Assembly (NCBI GenBank): GCA_041747075.1
Contig: JBGTFW010000194.1
Span: 1-24,784, forward strand
DNA: 24,784 nt
Reading direction: 5' to 3'
Origin: CAJQPP01 sp041747075
GTDB lineage: Bacteria > Planctomycetota > Planctomycetia > Pirellulales > Pirellulaceae
Both the position numbers and the translations under genes were made by a program. A model generated the notes under the pieces. The model ran no database searches, had not been told where the DNA came from, and saw nothing but the letters and a program-made list of their open reading frames with translations. Positions within the stretch are counted from its first letter, which is position 1. The number at the start of each line of letters is the position of its first letter. This document shows positions 1-6,750 of this stretch, piece by piece.

Positions 1-98
1 GACCCCTTCCCCTTGATACCTGCCTTTTCGCAGAATTCCAAAAGCTCCTTGTTGTCGATGCCCAGGTCCTTGGCCAGCGAATAAATGCGAACGGACAC
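1..98 (-). CDS. infB: Translation initiation factor IF-2, N-terminal fragment (cut by window edge)
   Basis: The reverse strand from base 98 reads (V/M)SVRIYSLAKDLGIDNKEL, continuing to LEFCEKAGIKGKG at the window edge. This is the IF2_N module that opens bacterial IF-2 (family knowledge: it helps place initiator tRNA on the 30S subunit). The start is GTG at 98-96, chosen because the conserved SVRIYSLAKDLG motif begins right after it. A GAGGAG Shine-Dalgarno lies at 110-115 (reverse strand), 11 nt upstream. The gene follows the nusA stop by 64 bp on the same strand, the usual nusA-infB order, so the two are probably cotranscribed. Only 32 codons are visible; the GTPase domains lie outside the window. 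Confidence 0.9.
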   Translation of the reverse strand, partial: MSVRIYSLAKDLGIDNKELLEFCEKAGIKGKG

Positions 99-162
99 TA
101 TATCGGGGTCTCCTCGACGGAAATCGGTCTGTCGGTAGCGATCGTTTGGTTGGTGTGATTCA

Positions 163-1641
163 TCATTCGTCGTTGCCGGTGGCCTTGTCGCCCGTCGCGG
201 CCGGTTCGTCACCGGCCGGACTGATTCCCGCGGGAGCACCGTTGCCGCCGGCGGTTCCCGCTCCCGCGGTTTCATCCGTGACAGTTTCGTCAGTGACAGT
301 TTCGTCCGTAGCGGTTACGGCTGCGACGGGTTCGGCAGCGGCTTTAGGCTCGGCGGCGTTTTCGTTAGTTCCCTCGTCAGCGCTTTCACCCGCGGCTTCG
401 GCGGCGGCCTTCGCTGCCGCGCGAGCGGCCTCTTCACGCGCCTCGGCGTCGCGTTTTTCGCGATCGACACGCTTTTGTTCCTGGAGCAATCGTTCGGCCT
501 CCTCGGCCTTGACCTCCGCCTGTTCGACGATCATTTCGACTTGTTCATTGGTGAGACTGCCGAGAGCCATGAGGAAATCAGGCTCGATCACTTCGAGGTC
601 GTCGTAGGAGAGGTAACCTTCGCCGACCAGTGCATTGGCAAGTTCCTCGCTGACGCCTTCGAGCGAGCTGAAGCCCTCGACGGCGCGCTCGATCTGGCGT
701 TCCAGTTCCTCGGGGGTCATGATCTCGATGTCCCAGCCGCACAGCTTGCTGGCGAGCCGGACGTTCTGGCCTCGCTTGCCGATCGCCAGTGACAATTGGT
801 CCTCGGCGACGAGTACGATGGCGCGACCAATTTCGCGGCAAAGGATGACTTCGTCGACATTGGCGGGCTGCAATGCGTTGCGGATCATCACTTGCGGGTC
901 TTCGTCAAAACGGACGATATCGATCCGCTCGTTTGACAACTCGTCGATGATCCCCTTGATGCGGTTTCCGCGCACGCCGACACACGCACCGACGCAATCG
1001 ACCCTCGAATCGATACTGCTGACAGCCATCTTGGTGCGGTATCCCGGTTCGCGCGCGATAGCGTTGACGGTAATCACGCCGTCGGCGATTTCGGGAATCT
1101 CCTGTTCAAACAGCCGTTGCACGAGAACACCGCGGGTACGGCTGAGGACGACCTTGATGCGGCTTCCCTGGGCCTTGACCTCGGCGACGACGGCACGAAC
1201 GCGATCGTTGGGTTGCCACGTTTCGCCCGGAATCTGTTCGCTCCGCGGCAGAATCGCCTCGACGCTGCCGACGTTGACCGTGGTGACGCTTCCTTCGCTG
1301 CGGTTGACGGTGCCGGTAACGATCTCGCCAATCTGCTGGTCAAACTCCACGATTTGTGCGTCGCGCTCGGCCTCGCGTACTTTCTGAATAATTACTTGCT
1401 TGGCAGTCTGCGCGCCGATCCTCCCGACGACTTCCTCGTAATCGAGCGCGACACCGTCGCACTCGCCGGAAATCTGGCCGGACTCGCGATCGATGCGAAA
1501 ATCGACCTCCGCCTCCTCACCAAAGTGTTTCTTGGCCGCCGAAACGAGGGCTGACTCGATCGCGACGAAAACAAGCTCCTTGGGGATGTTCTTGTCCCGG
1601 TGCAACGAGTCAACGATTCTCAAAACTTCGCTGGCGTTCAT
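163..1641 (-). CDS. nusA: Transcription termination/antitermination factor NusA
   Basis: The 492-residue protein has the NusA domain order: an N-terminal RNA-polymerase-binding domain (about 1-125, starting MNASEVLRIVDSLHRDK), an S1 domain (about 127-200), and two KH domains, with GVRGNRIKGIIDEL in the first and LAIGKRGQNVRLASKL in the second. A helix-hairpin-helix-like region follows at about 350-400. NusA binds RNA polymerase and nascent RNA and modulates pausing and termination. The last 90 or so residues are not part of the core fold: a charged coiled-coil-like stretch (EEAERLLQEQKRVDREKRDAE) leads into an Ala/Glu/Thr-rich acidic tail with a TDETV repeat (three TDET copies, DNA at about 270-315). 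No rimP homologue precedes it; upstream is about 600 bp of non-coding DNA. No clear Shine-Dalgarno is visible before the ATG. Confidence 0.97.
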   Translation of the reverse strand: MNASEVLRIVDSLHRDKNIPKELVFVAIESALVSAAKKHFGEEAEVDFRIDRESGQISGECDGVALDYEEVVGRIGAQTAKQVIIQKVREAERDAQIVEFDQQIGEIVTGTVNRSEGSVTTVNVGSVEAILPRSEQIPGETWQPNDRVRAVVAEVKAQGSRIKVVLSRTRGVLVQRLFEQEIPEIADGVITVNAIAREPGYRTKMAVSSIDSRVDCVGACVGVRGNRIKGIIDELSNERIDIVRFDEDPQVMIRNALQPANVDEVILCREIGRAIVLVAEDQLSLAIGKRGQNVRLASKLCGWDIEIMTPEELERQIERAVEGFSSLEGVSEELANALVGEGYLSYDDLEVIEPDFLMALGSLTNEQVEMIVEQAEVKAEEAERLLQEQKRVDREKRDAEAREEAARAAAKAAAEAAGESADEGTNENAAEPKAAAEPVAAVTATDETVTDETVTDETAGAGTAGGNGAPAGISPAGDEPAATGDKATGNDE

Positions 1642-2141
1642 TTCGTAAAAGTTGGGAACTACGGATTGGTTCGAATGTTGTCTGGTTCGCTGCGACCCTT
1701 GGGCAAGTCACAAGAATCGTTCAAGTTGGCCGCCACTAAAAACAAAACCGCCGGATTCCGCTCCATCCCACAAGACGATGTGGGCGGGCGTTCACCGCCG
1801 GACAACCGCCGAAAAGAACCAAAGGGTCTTTCCGCGAACAAGTTGCCGCATGCAAGTTCCCCGCCATTGGCGCGCGGAGGCCTCGATGCTCTTGCTAAAG
1901 ACGACTCTTACACGAAAAACTCCTCATCTTTGCCCGATAAGGCGGCGACTGACGGTGCTGGCAATTCCAGGGCAACGCACTTTCTGGCGCAACGCTTCCC
2001 TTGACAGTTGTAAAGATACCCGCTGGATGGACCTCGGTCAACTCAGGTCCAGCACCTGCCTGTTTGAGGGAGGGGCGGTGCCTTGCGGCCTGGTGTTCAA
2101 AAACGTCGGGAAACCGGCAAATGATGGCCCGCCCCATGGAT
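1642..2141. other. Intergenic region without a recognisable gene
   Basis: About 500 bp between the nusA start and the repeat array behind the vWA gene. The ORFs here overlap in several frames, have no family-like sequence and poor composition, and I do not call them. No tRNA cloverleaf or rimP-like coding was found. The nusA promoter must lie in this stretch on the reverse strand, but I could not pick a convincing -35/-10 pair. A TTGACA at about 2002 on the plus strand has no acceptable -10 and no gene behind it. Confidence 0.6.
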
Positions 2142-2253
2142 GTTGGACCACCGATGTTGGACCACGGATGAAGGACCATGGATGAAGGACCACCGATGAA
2201 GGACCACCGACGAAGGACCAAGGAAGAAGGGGCGCCGATGAAGGACTCTATTC
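2142..2253 (-). repeat. 14-bp tandem repeat array (family A) ending in the vWA stop codon
   Basis: Six good units of exactly 14 bp lie back to back at 2142, 2156, 2170, 2184, 2198 and 2212. The plus-strand unit is close to GAAGGACCACCGAT, with the first two beginning GTTGGACCAC. A decayed unit follows at 2226-2239, and another begins at 2240 and runs into the TAG of the vWA gene (2248-2250). The period is not a multiple of three, so it is not coding. Read on the minus strand, the sense of the vWA transcript, it begins directly after the stop codon. A second array of the same period and related sequence lies at 21246-21287. Confidence 0.9.
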
Positions 2254-3306
2254 GACCGAACGGAAGGTGCCGCCAAAACTTTCGGCGATTTGTCGCAGCA
2301 CATGCCATACTTCCTGGCTGTGAAAGGCGATCGTGTGAATCACGACGGTTTCCGGCTCGCTGACCGATTCCCGGATTCGCGCACGTTTGAACAAGTACGC
2401 ACCCGTGTCGTCCTGGAACAAGCCGTCCGAGAGCAGGAAAACGACGTCGGGATTCAGGTTCAGGGCGCGAATCACGCTTCCTTTCGGCTCGGTTCGCGAA
2501 TTGGGGGCCTGGTTCATGAGCCAACGCTTCACTTCATCGATGTTGTCGCGGCTGGCCGGGACGAGCTTGTTGCGCCCCGCCAGTTGCGGCATCGGGTGCG
2601 TCGAGTCGCTGAACAGAAAGACAAAAAACTGCTGGTCACGCGCGAGGCTCTCGATCGACTGGATCAATTCCTTGCGGGCCGACTCCCATCGCGCTCCTTC
2701 CATGCTTCCCGACCGATCGACGATGTAAACGACGTTGCGCCCGGTAATCTCAATTCCAAAGAAACTCGAACCACTGCCGGCTGGCCGAACTTCATAGGTC
2801 TGGAGCGACGGGTCGAGCTGCGAAAGGAGTGTCTGGTCGATCTCACCTGGCAGCGAAAACGCCTCGGCGAATGAAACATCGACGGGTTCTTCAAGGACTT
2901 CCAAAACGGCCTCTTCCGATGAAAGATCGCGGGCCTCGGAAACGGCACGTTCGGAATCAGGCTCGACGCTTGAAAGATCAAACTGGATTTCCTCAAGCGA
3001 CCGCAGTGACATTTCAGAGGGCGGCGATTGCAACTCAATCACCGAACGCGACATGCCGTGCGTCGAAAGAATCGCCAGTGTTGTAATAGCGACGACGTGA
3101 ACCACGGTACTTGCCAGCCAGGAACGAGTGCCGGTCCAAACCAGAAGCAGCGCTCCCGGAGCATGTTTCGACGAGTCGGATGCGGGAATCAACGGCGGCC
3201 CGGCACCTGCATTCGTGCCGCGAGCATCGCGCGACTTCAGTTCGCCGAGAAACTGACGAAACGAATCGTCTCGCGTAACCGGTACTGTTGGGGACCCCTG
3301 ACGCAT
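2248..3306 (-). CDS. Membrane-anchored von Willebrand factor type A domain protein
   Basis: The 352-residue protein has a hydrophilic N-terminus (1-50), one hydrophobic segment at about 62-83 (SWLASTVVHVVAITTLAIL), an acidic Ser/Glu-rich linker (about 100-165) and a C-terminal vWA domain (about 188-352). The MIDAS motif is visible as VDRSGSM (D197, S199, S201), and LLSDG (D294) fits the third metal-coordinating loop. vWA domains bind a divalent metal and protein partners; the topology suggests the domain faces the periplasm, but the partner cannot be inferred. It is transcribed away from the secretin-like gene with 200 bp between them. A 14-bp repeat array begins at its stop codon. No clear Shine-Dalgarno precedes the ATG; the start was kept because it is the first in-frame start and gives a complete membrane anchor. 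Confidence 0.85.
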   Translation of the reverse strand: MRQGSPTVPVTRDDSFRQFLGELKSRDARGTNAGAGPPLIPASDSSKHAPGALLLVWTGTRSWLASTVVHVVAITTLAILSTHGMSRSVIELQSPPSEMSLRSLEEIQFDLSSVEPDSERAVSEARDLSSEEAVLEVLEEPVDVSFAEAFSLPGEIDQTLLSQLDPSLQTYEVRPAGSGSSFFGIEITGRNVVYIVDRSGSMEGARWESARKELIQSIESLARDQQFFVFLFSDSTHPMPQLAGRNKLVPASRDNIDEVKRWLMNQAPNSRTEPKGSVIRALNLNPDVVFLLSDGLFQDDTGAYLFKRARIRESVSEPETVVIHTIAFHSQEVWHVLRQIAESFGGTFRSVE

Positions 3307-3445
3307 CGGCTGATTATCGACTGGACCGGCCCGGCCTGCAACGAGTCCCGTAATTCCCGTACTTTGCCGGGTCGGATCGACCTTGTCACCGCCGATTGCA
3401 GTTCTCTATACTCCCCGCCCCGAATATCTACACGATGCCAGGTTG

Positions 3446-3467
3446 CGACAAGCTTCCCAGCTTGTCG
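3446..3467. repeat. Perfect 9-bp inverted repeat with 4-nt loop
   Basis: CGACAAGCT at 3446-3454, loop TCCC, then AGCTTGTCG at 3459-3467. It sits in the 200-bp region between the divergent vWA and secretin-like genes, about 40 bp before the start of the latter. There is no T-run after it on either strand, so it is not a classical intrinsic terminator. It could be an operator, a dispersed REP-like hairpin, or a 5'-UTR structure. Confidence 0.7.
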
Positions 3468-3506
3468 ATATGAGTCAATTGCCGAACCGTTGCCGGAGTT
3501 GCAAAA

Positions 3507-5072
3507 ATGATCCAGTGTGATCGGTCTTTCAGTCATTCGCCGCGCGGGGTCATGAGCCTGTTGATGATCGTTCTGGCCGCTTCGTGGCAGCCGATTATTT
3601 TGGCGGCAAGCCATCAGGATTCGCCCCCCGTAGAACCGCGCGAGAAGGAAACTGTCGACGGCGACCAGATAACTCCCTCGCCGTCTGGCGACGAGGATTT
3701 GCAGTGGCAACCCGGTCTGGGAATGCCGCTTGAAGTCCTGCCCGTTCGGCAAACCGCGCGCGACGGATCGATTCCCGCAACTCCCGCAATCGCGTGGCCA
3801 ATCGCCGGTGCCCAACCGATTCCCGCGCTTTCACCATCCCTCTCGGCACCATCGCTGGCGGCGCCTGGAACACCTCCCGAGGGAATTGACAACGGGAGAC
3901 CGAATCCCGAGGACGTGATGCTTTTTCAACCGGCACCATGGCCAGTAATGCCGTCCGCTTTCCTGGAACCGGCGGGTGAGACGTCCGGTGCAGGCTCACC
4001 CAATCCAGACCAACCGCAAGTGGATTCCGCGGGGTCAGCTCCCGCGGACGGGGGAATCACGGACGTTACGCGGGGGATGGAAAGCTTGCCAAACTCGGCC
4101 GGCCAGGTCTGGCGAACCTATGACATCTCGCCCTACACCTACCTGGTTCAAAACGTCGCCGCGCCGGAGCAGGCGGTAATCGACTGGATTCTCAAGGAAA
4201 CGGGAACGGGGCTGTGGTTTACTCAGCCCCTGGGCGTTCTCAGCGCCTCGCGAAATCAGTTGCACGTTTATCACACGCCGGAAATCCAGAACCGGATCAA
4301 GCCGATCATTGATCGTTTTGTAAATTCGCGCGCCGCACCGCAGGTCGTGGGACTTCGCCTTGCGACGATTGCCAGCCCCAACTGGCGGAGTACGGCGTTG
4401 TCGATGATGCGGCCGATTCCCATCGATTCGCCTGGCGTTGAAGGATGGCTGATGTCACGGGAAAACGCCGCGATTCTTGCCGGTCAACTTCGCCAGCGCG
4501 CCGATTTCACGGAGCGCAATAACGGCGACATTGTCGTCACGGATGGGCAGAAGTACATCCTTTCGCAAACGCGTCCGATCGAGTTTCTTCGTTCGCTGGC
4601 ATGGGTCAACGAGGGGACGGGCTACTACCAGCCCGTTAACGACCGGATCGACGAGGGGTACACGGTCGAGTTCAGCACCCTTGGTTCCCTCGACGGCCAG
4701 TCGATCGAGGCAATCATCGGCTGCAAGATCAACCAGATTGAAAAATTGCAGCCCGTTTCGGTGCAGCTCGCCGGTCTCGGTGGCCAGGTCCAGACGGCGG
4801 AACTGCAAGTCCCGCAAATGGTAAGCTGGCAAGTCTCGGAGCGGTTCCGTTGGCCGAGCGATCAGGTTCTCGTACTGAGTTGCGGCGTCGTGGCAACGCC
4901 GGGACCGCAGCGCCAGGCACTTATGGGGCTCCCCGCGATTCTCAATGACAGCCGAGGGCGCGCCGACGCAATCATGTTTATCGAGTACAAGGGTCGTGCG
5001 TCCCTCAATTCAACGGCGGCACCCGCAAACGCCGCGGCCGGGCAAATGCTGCCCGTCGATCCGCGCCGATAG
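3507..5072 (+). CDS. Secreted protein with secretin-like region, function unknown
   Basis: The 521-residue protein begins with an export signal: after basic residues a hydrophobic stretch MSLLMIVLAASWQPIILAA (16-34). M16, coded at 3552, is an alternative start that would give a more standard signal peptide. Residues 40-195 are Pro/Ser/Gly-rich and probably disordered. From about 203 (WRTYDISPYTYLV) the protein looks folded. The segment 220-273, with QLHVYHTPEIQNRIKPIIDRF, resembles the N-domain repeats of secretins and STN modules (a -LxVxxTPExxxxIxxII- pattern). Residues 278-510 are beta-rich by appearance. A full secretin pore signature is not obvious, so I do not call it GspD or PilQ. Related secreted proteins without assigned function are common in planctomycetes. 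It stands alone on its strand. Confidence 0.75.
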   Translation: MIQCDRSFSHSPRGVMSLLMIVLAASWQPIILAASHQDSPPVEPREKETVDGDQITPSPSGDEDLQWQPGLGMPLEVLPVRQTARDGSIPATPAIAWPIAGAQPIPALSPSLSAPSLAAPGTPPEGIDNGRPNPEDVMLFQPAPWPVMPSAFLEPAGETSGAGSPNPDQPQVDSAGSAPADGGITDVTRGMESLPNSAGQVWRTYDISPYTYLVQNVAAPEQAVIDWILKETGTGLWFTQPLGVLSASRNQLHVYHTPEIQNRIKPIIDRFVNSRAAPQVVGLRLATIASPNWRSTALSMMRPIPIDSPGVEGWLMSRENAAILAGQLRQRADFTERNNGDIVVTDGQKYILSQTRPIEFLRSLAWVNEGTGYYQPVNDRIDEGYTVEFSTLGSLDGQSIEAIIGCKINQIEKLQPVSVQLAGLGGQVQTAELQVPQMVSWQVSERFRWPSDQVLVLSCGVVATPGPQRQALMGLPAILNDSRGRADAIMFIEYKGRASLNSTAAPANAAAGQMLPVDPRR

Positions 5073-5116
5073 TGCCGAATCATCGCTCCGCCGAATCTAT
5101 TCCGTAGAACCCCTGA

Positions 5117-5140
5117 CTGCGAAATCTGCGTTATCCGCGG
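5117..5140. repeat. Single copy of intergenic repeat family B
   Basis: A 24-bp segment beginning CTGCGAAATCTGCG and ending ATCCGCGG, 44 bp after the stop of the secretin-like gene. It closely matches the core of the repeats at 13376-13556. The rest of the 5073-5340 spacer holds a few looser matches (a GGCGTAATCAGCGG-like piece near 5200) but no recognisable gene. Confidence 0.65.
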
Positions 5141-5340
5141 AGAACTACGGCGTCACTCTTCTTGTTCAGAATCTCTGTGGCTCAGGTCCGGGTAAACGGC
5201 GTAATCAGCGGAAAATTCCTCCCCGAACGCCCGCCTCGACGGAATTCTTCCGTCATCTAGAATGACTGTTTGGCAGCGGACGCCGCGGTTCGCTGCTGAC
5301 GTCCCCCTGGTCCCGGCTTCCTGTCCCGACCAATTGAAAA

Positions 5341-6654
5341 ATGCCTTCGCCCAATCGTCGCGTTGTCGTCACTGCCGCCGGGATCATCAGTCCGCTCGGC
5401 AACAGCCCCGAAGCGCTGTGGGCCAACCTGGCGGCAGGGAAAAGTGGCGTGCGGCGACTCGAATCACTGCCGGAATCGCGGTTGCCGTTGTCGATCGGCG
5501 GCGAGGCGCGGGACTTCACGGGGACAATCGAGGACTTCGGCGAATTGGACAAGACGCTTGCGCGGGGGATCAAAAAGGCGTTGCGGCTGATGTGCCGCGA
5601 GATTGAGATGGGCGTCGCCGCCGCCCAACTGGCATTGCAGGCGTCGGGGCTGGACCTCGATTCGTTTTCCCGTGATCGCATCGGCACGCTCTTTGGCTCT
5701 GACTATATACTCACGCTCCCGTCGGAGTTTTCGGACGGCGTCCGAAGGTGTCTCGACCGCGACGGACAGTTTCAAATGGACCAGTGGGGTGAGAAAGGCT
5801 TGCCGAAGGTCGAACCCCTGTGGCTGCTCAAGTACCTGCCGAACATGCCCGCCTCGCATGTGGCGATTCACAACGACTTGCGCGGACCCAGCAATTCACT
5901 GACGATGCGCGAGGCCTCCTCCAACGTCGCCGTCGCCGAAGCCGTGACGACGATCCGCCGCGGAACCGCCGACGTGATGCTGGCCGGGTCGACCGGGACG
6001 CGAATTCACCCGCTTCGCTCGGTTCATGTCGCCATGCAGGAGAGTCTGGCAACCGATTTTGACGAGCCGGAAACCGCGTGTCGTCCCTTCGATCGCCGTC
6101 GCTCCGGGATGGTCCTCGGCGAGGGAGCGGGGTGTCTCGTTCTCGAGGAACTCGAGTTCGCGCGCGCCAGAAATGCAACGATTCTCGGCGAAGTCGTCGG
6201 GTACGCGAGCAGCACCGTGGCGGGAACCAACGGCGTAGCGGACCTTCGACGTGCCTTTCGAAACGTCTTTCTCGGCGTACTTGAAACAAGCGGCCTCCGC
6301 GCCGACCAGATCGGACACATTCATGCTCACGGCCTGGCGACGGTGACATGTGACGCGGCCGAATCAGCCGCCATTGGTGATGTCTTTGATCAACACGCGA
6401 CGCCGGTGGTCGCCGCCAAGAGTTCCATGGGCAACCTCGGCGCGGGGAGCGGAATCGTCGAGACCGTCGCCAGTCTGTGGGCGCTGCGGAACAACCGGCT
6501 CTTCCGGATTCTCAATTACGAGGAGCCGGATCCGGAGTGCGACATTCTTGCGGCGTGTCCGGATGAACATTCGCCCGGCGACTCGTTCGTCAATGTCAAC
6601 GTCACGCCGCAGGGCCAGGCGAGCGCGATTCTCATTCGCGGGTTGGAGAGTTGA
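5341..6654 (+). CDS. Ketosynthase-fold (FabF/KAS II-like) protein lacking the catalytic cysteine; probable chain-length-factor-like subunit
   Basis: The 437-residue protein has the layout of beta-ketoacyl-ACP synthase II: RRVVVTAAGIISPLGNS at the N-terminus, RPFDRRRSGMVLGEGAGCLVLEE in the middle, HAHGLATVTCDAAE and KSSMGNLGAGSG toward the C-terminus. The nucleophile elbow, normally GPS..(T)ACTSG or similar, reads GPSNSLTMREASSN, so the active-site Cys position is Glu191 (codon GAG at 5911-5913). The first catalytic His is kept (H330), K360 is kept, and the second His is Asn365. Known Cys-less ketosynthase homologues include KS-beta/chain length factors and KSQ decarboxylases (both Gln or other residues); a Cys-to-Glu change suggests a structural or modulatory subunit rather than a condensing enzyme. 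No ACP, KS-alpha or other lipid or polyketide gene is adjacent. It converges on clpC. Confidence 0.88.
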   Translation: MPSPNRRVVVTAAGIISPLGNSPEALWANLAAGKSGVRRLESLPESRLPLSIGGEARDFTGTIEDFGELDKTLARGIKKALRLMCREIEMGVAAAQLALQASGLDLDSFSRDRIGTLFGSDYILTLPSEFSDGVRRCLDRDGQFQMDQWGEKGLPKVEPLWLLKYLPNMPASHVAIHNDLRGPSNSLTMREASSNVAVAEAVTTIRRGTADVMLAGSTGTRIHPLRSVHVAMQESLATDFDEPETACRPFDRRRSGMVLGEGAGCLVLEELEFARARNATILGEVVGYASSTVAGTNGVADLRRAFRNVFLGVLETSGLRADQIGHIHAHGLATVTCDAAESAAIGDVFDQHATPVVAAKSSMGNLGAGSGIVETVASLWALRNNRLFRILNYEEPDPECDILAACPDEHSPGDSFVNVNVTPQGQASAILIRGLES

Positions 6655-6670
6655 GAGCAGACGATGATTT

Positions 6671-6700
6671 TGACAGAAACATGAATGACAGAAAGATCAG
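6671..6700. repeat. 15-bp direct repeat, two copies (family E)
   Basis: TGACAGAAACATGAA at 6671-6685 is followed at once by TGACAGAAAGATCAG at 6686-6700, 11 of 15 positions identical, with the first nine (TGACAGAAA) exact. It begins 16 bp after the ketosynthase-like stop codon, in the 96-bp gap between two convergent genes. Confidence 0.6.
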
Positions 6701-6730
6701 AATCCGCGGATGTTCGTTTTCACGGATCCT

Positions 6731-6747
6731 TCACCCGTAGCGGGTGA
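6731..6747. terminator. Hairpin just after the clpC stop codon; possible weak bidirectional terminator
   Basis: TCACCCG (6731-6737), loop TAG, CGGGTGA (6741-6747): a perfect 7-bp GC-rich stem lying 3 bp beyond the clpC stop and between convergent genes. Neither strand has a following U-run, so factor-independent termination is uncertain. Position and symmetry are what support the call. Confidence 0.45.
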
Positions 6748-6750
6748 TCG

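Noticed and set aside
2001..2035. TTGACA as a promoter -35 on the plus strand
   Set aside because: No suitable -10 at 16-18 bp and no plus-strand gene downstream.
1642..2141. tRNA or small RNA suggested by a GGTTCGAAT stretch near 1668
   Set aside because: No acceptor, D or anticodon arm could be folded around it on either strand.
2142..2253. CRISPR array
   Set aside because: The 14-bp units are directly adjacent with no unique spacers of 25 nt or more, so this is a plain tandem repeat. The family B array likewise has T-rich, non-unique spacers.
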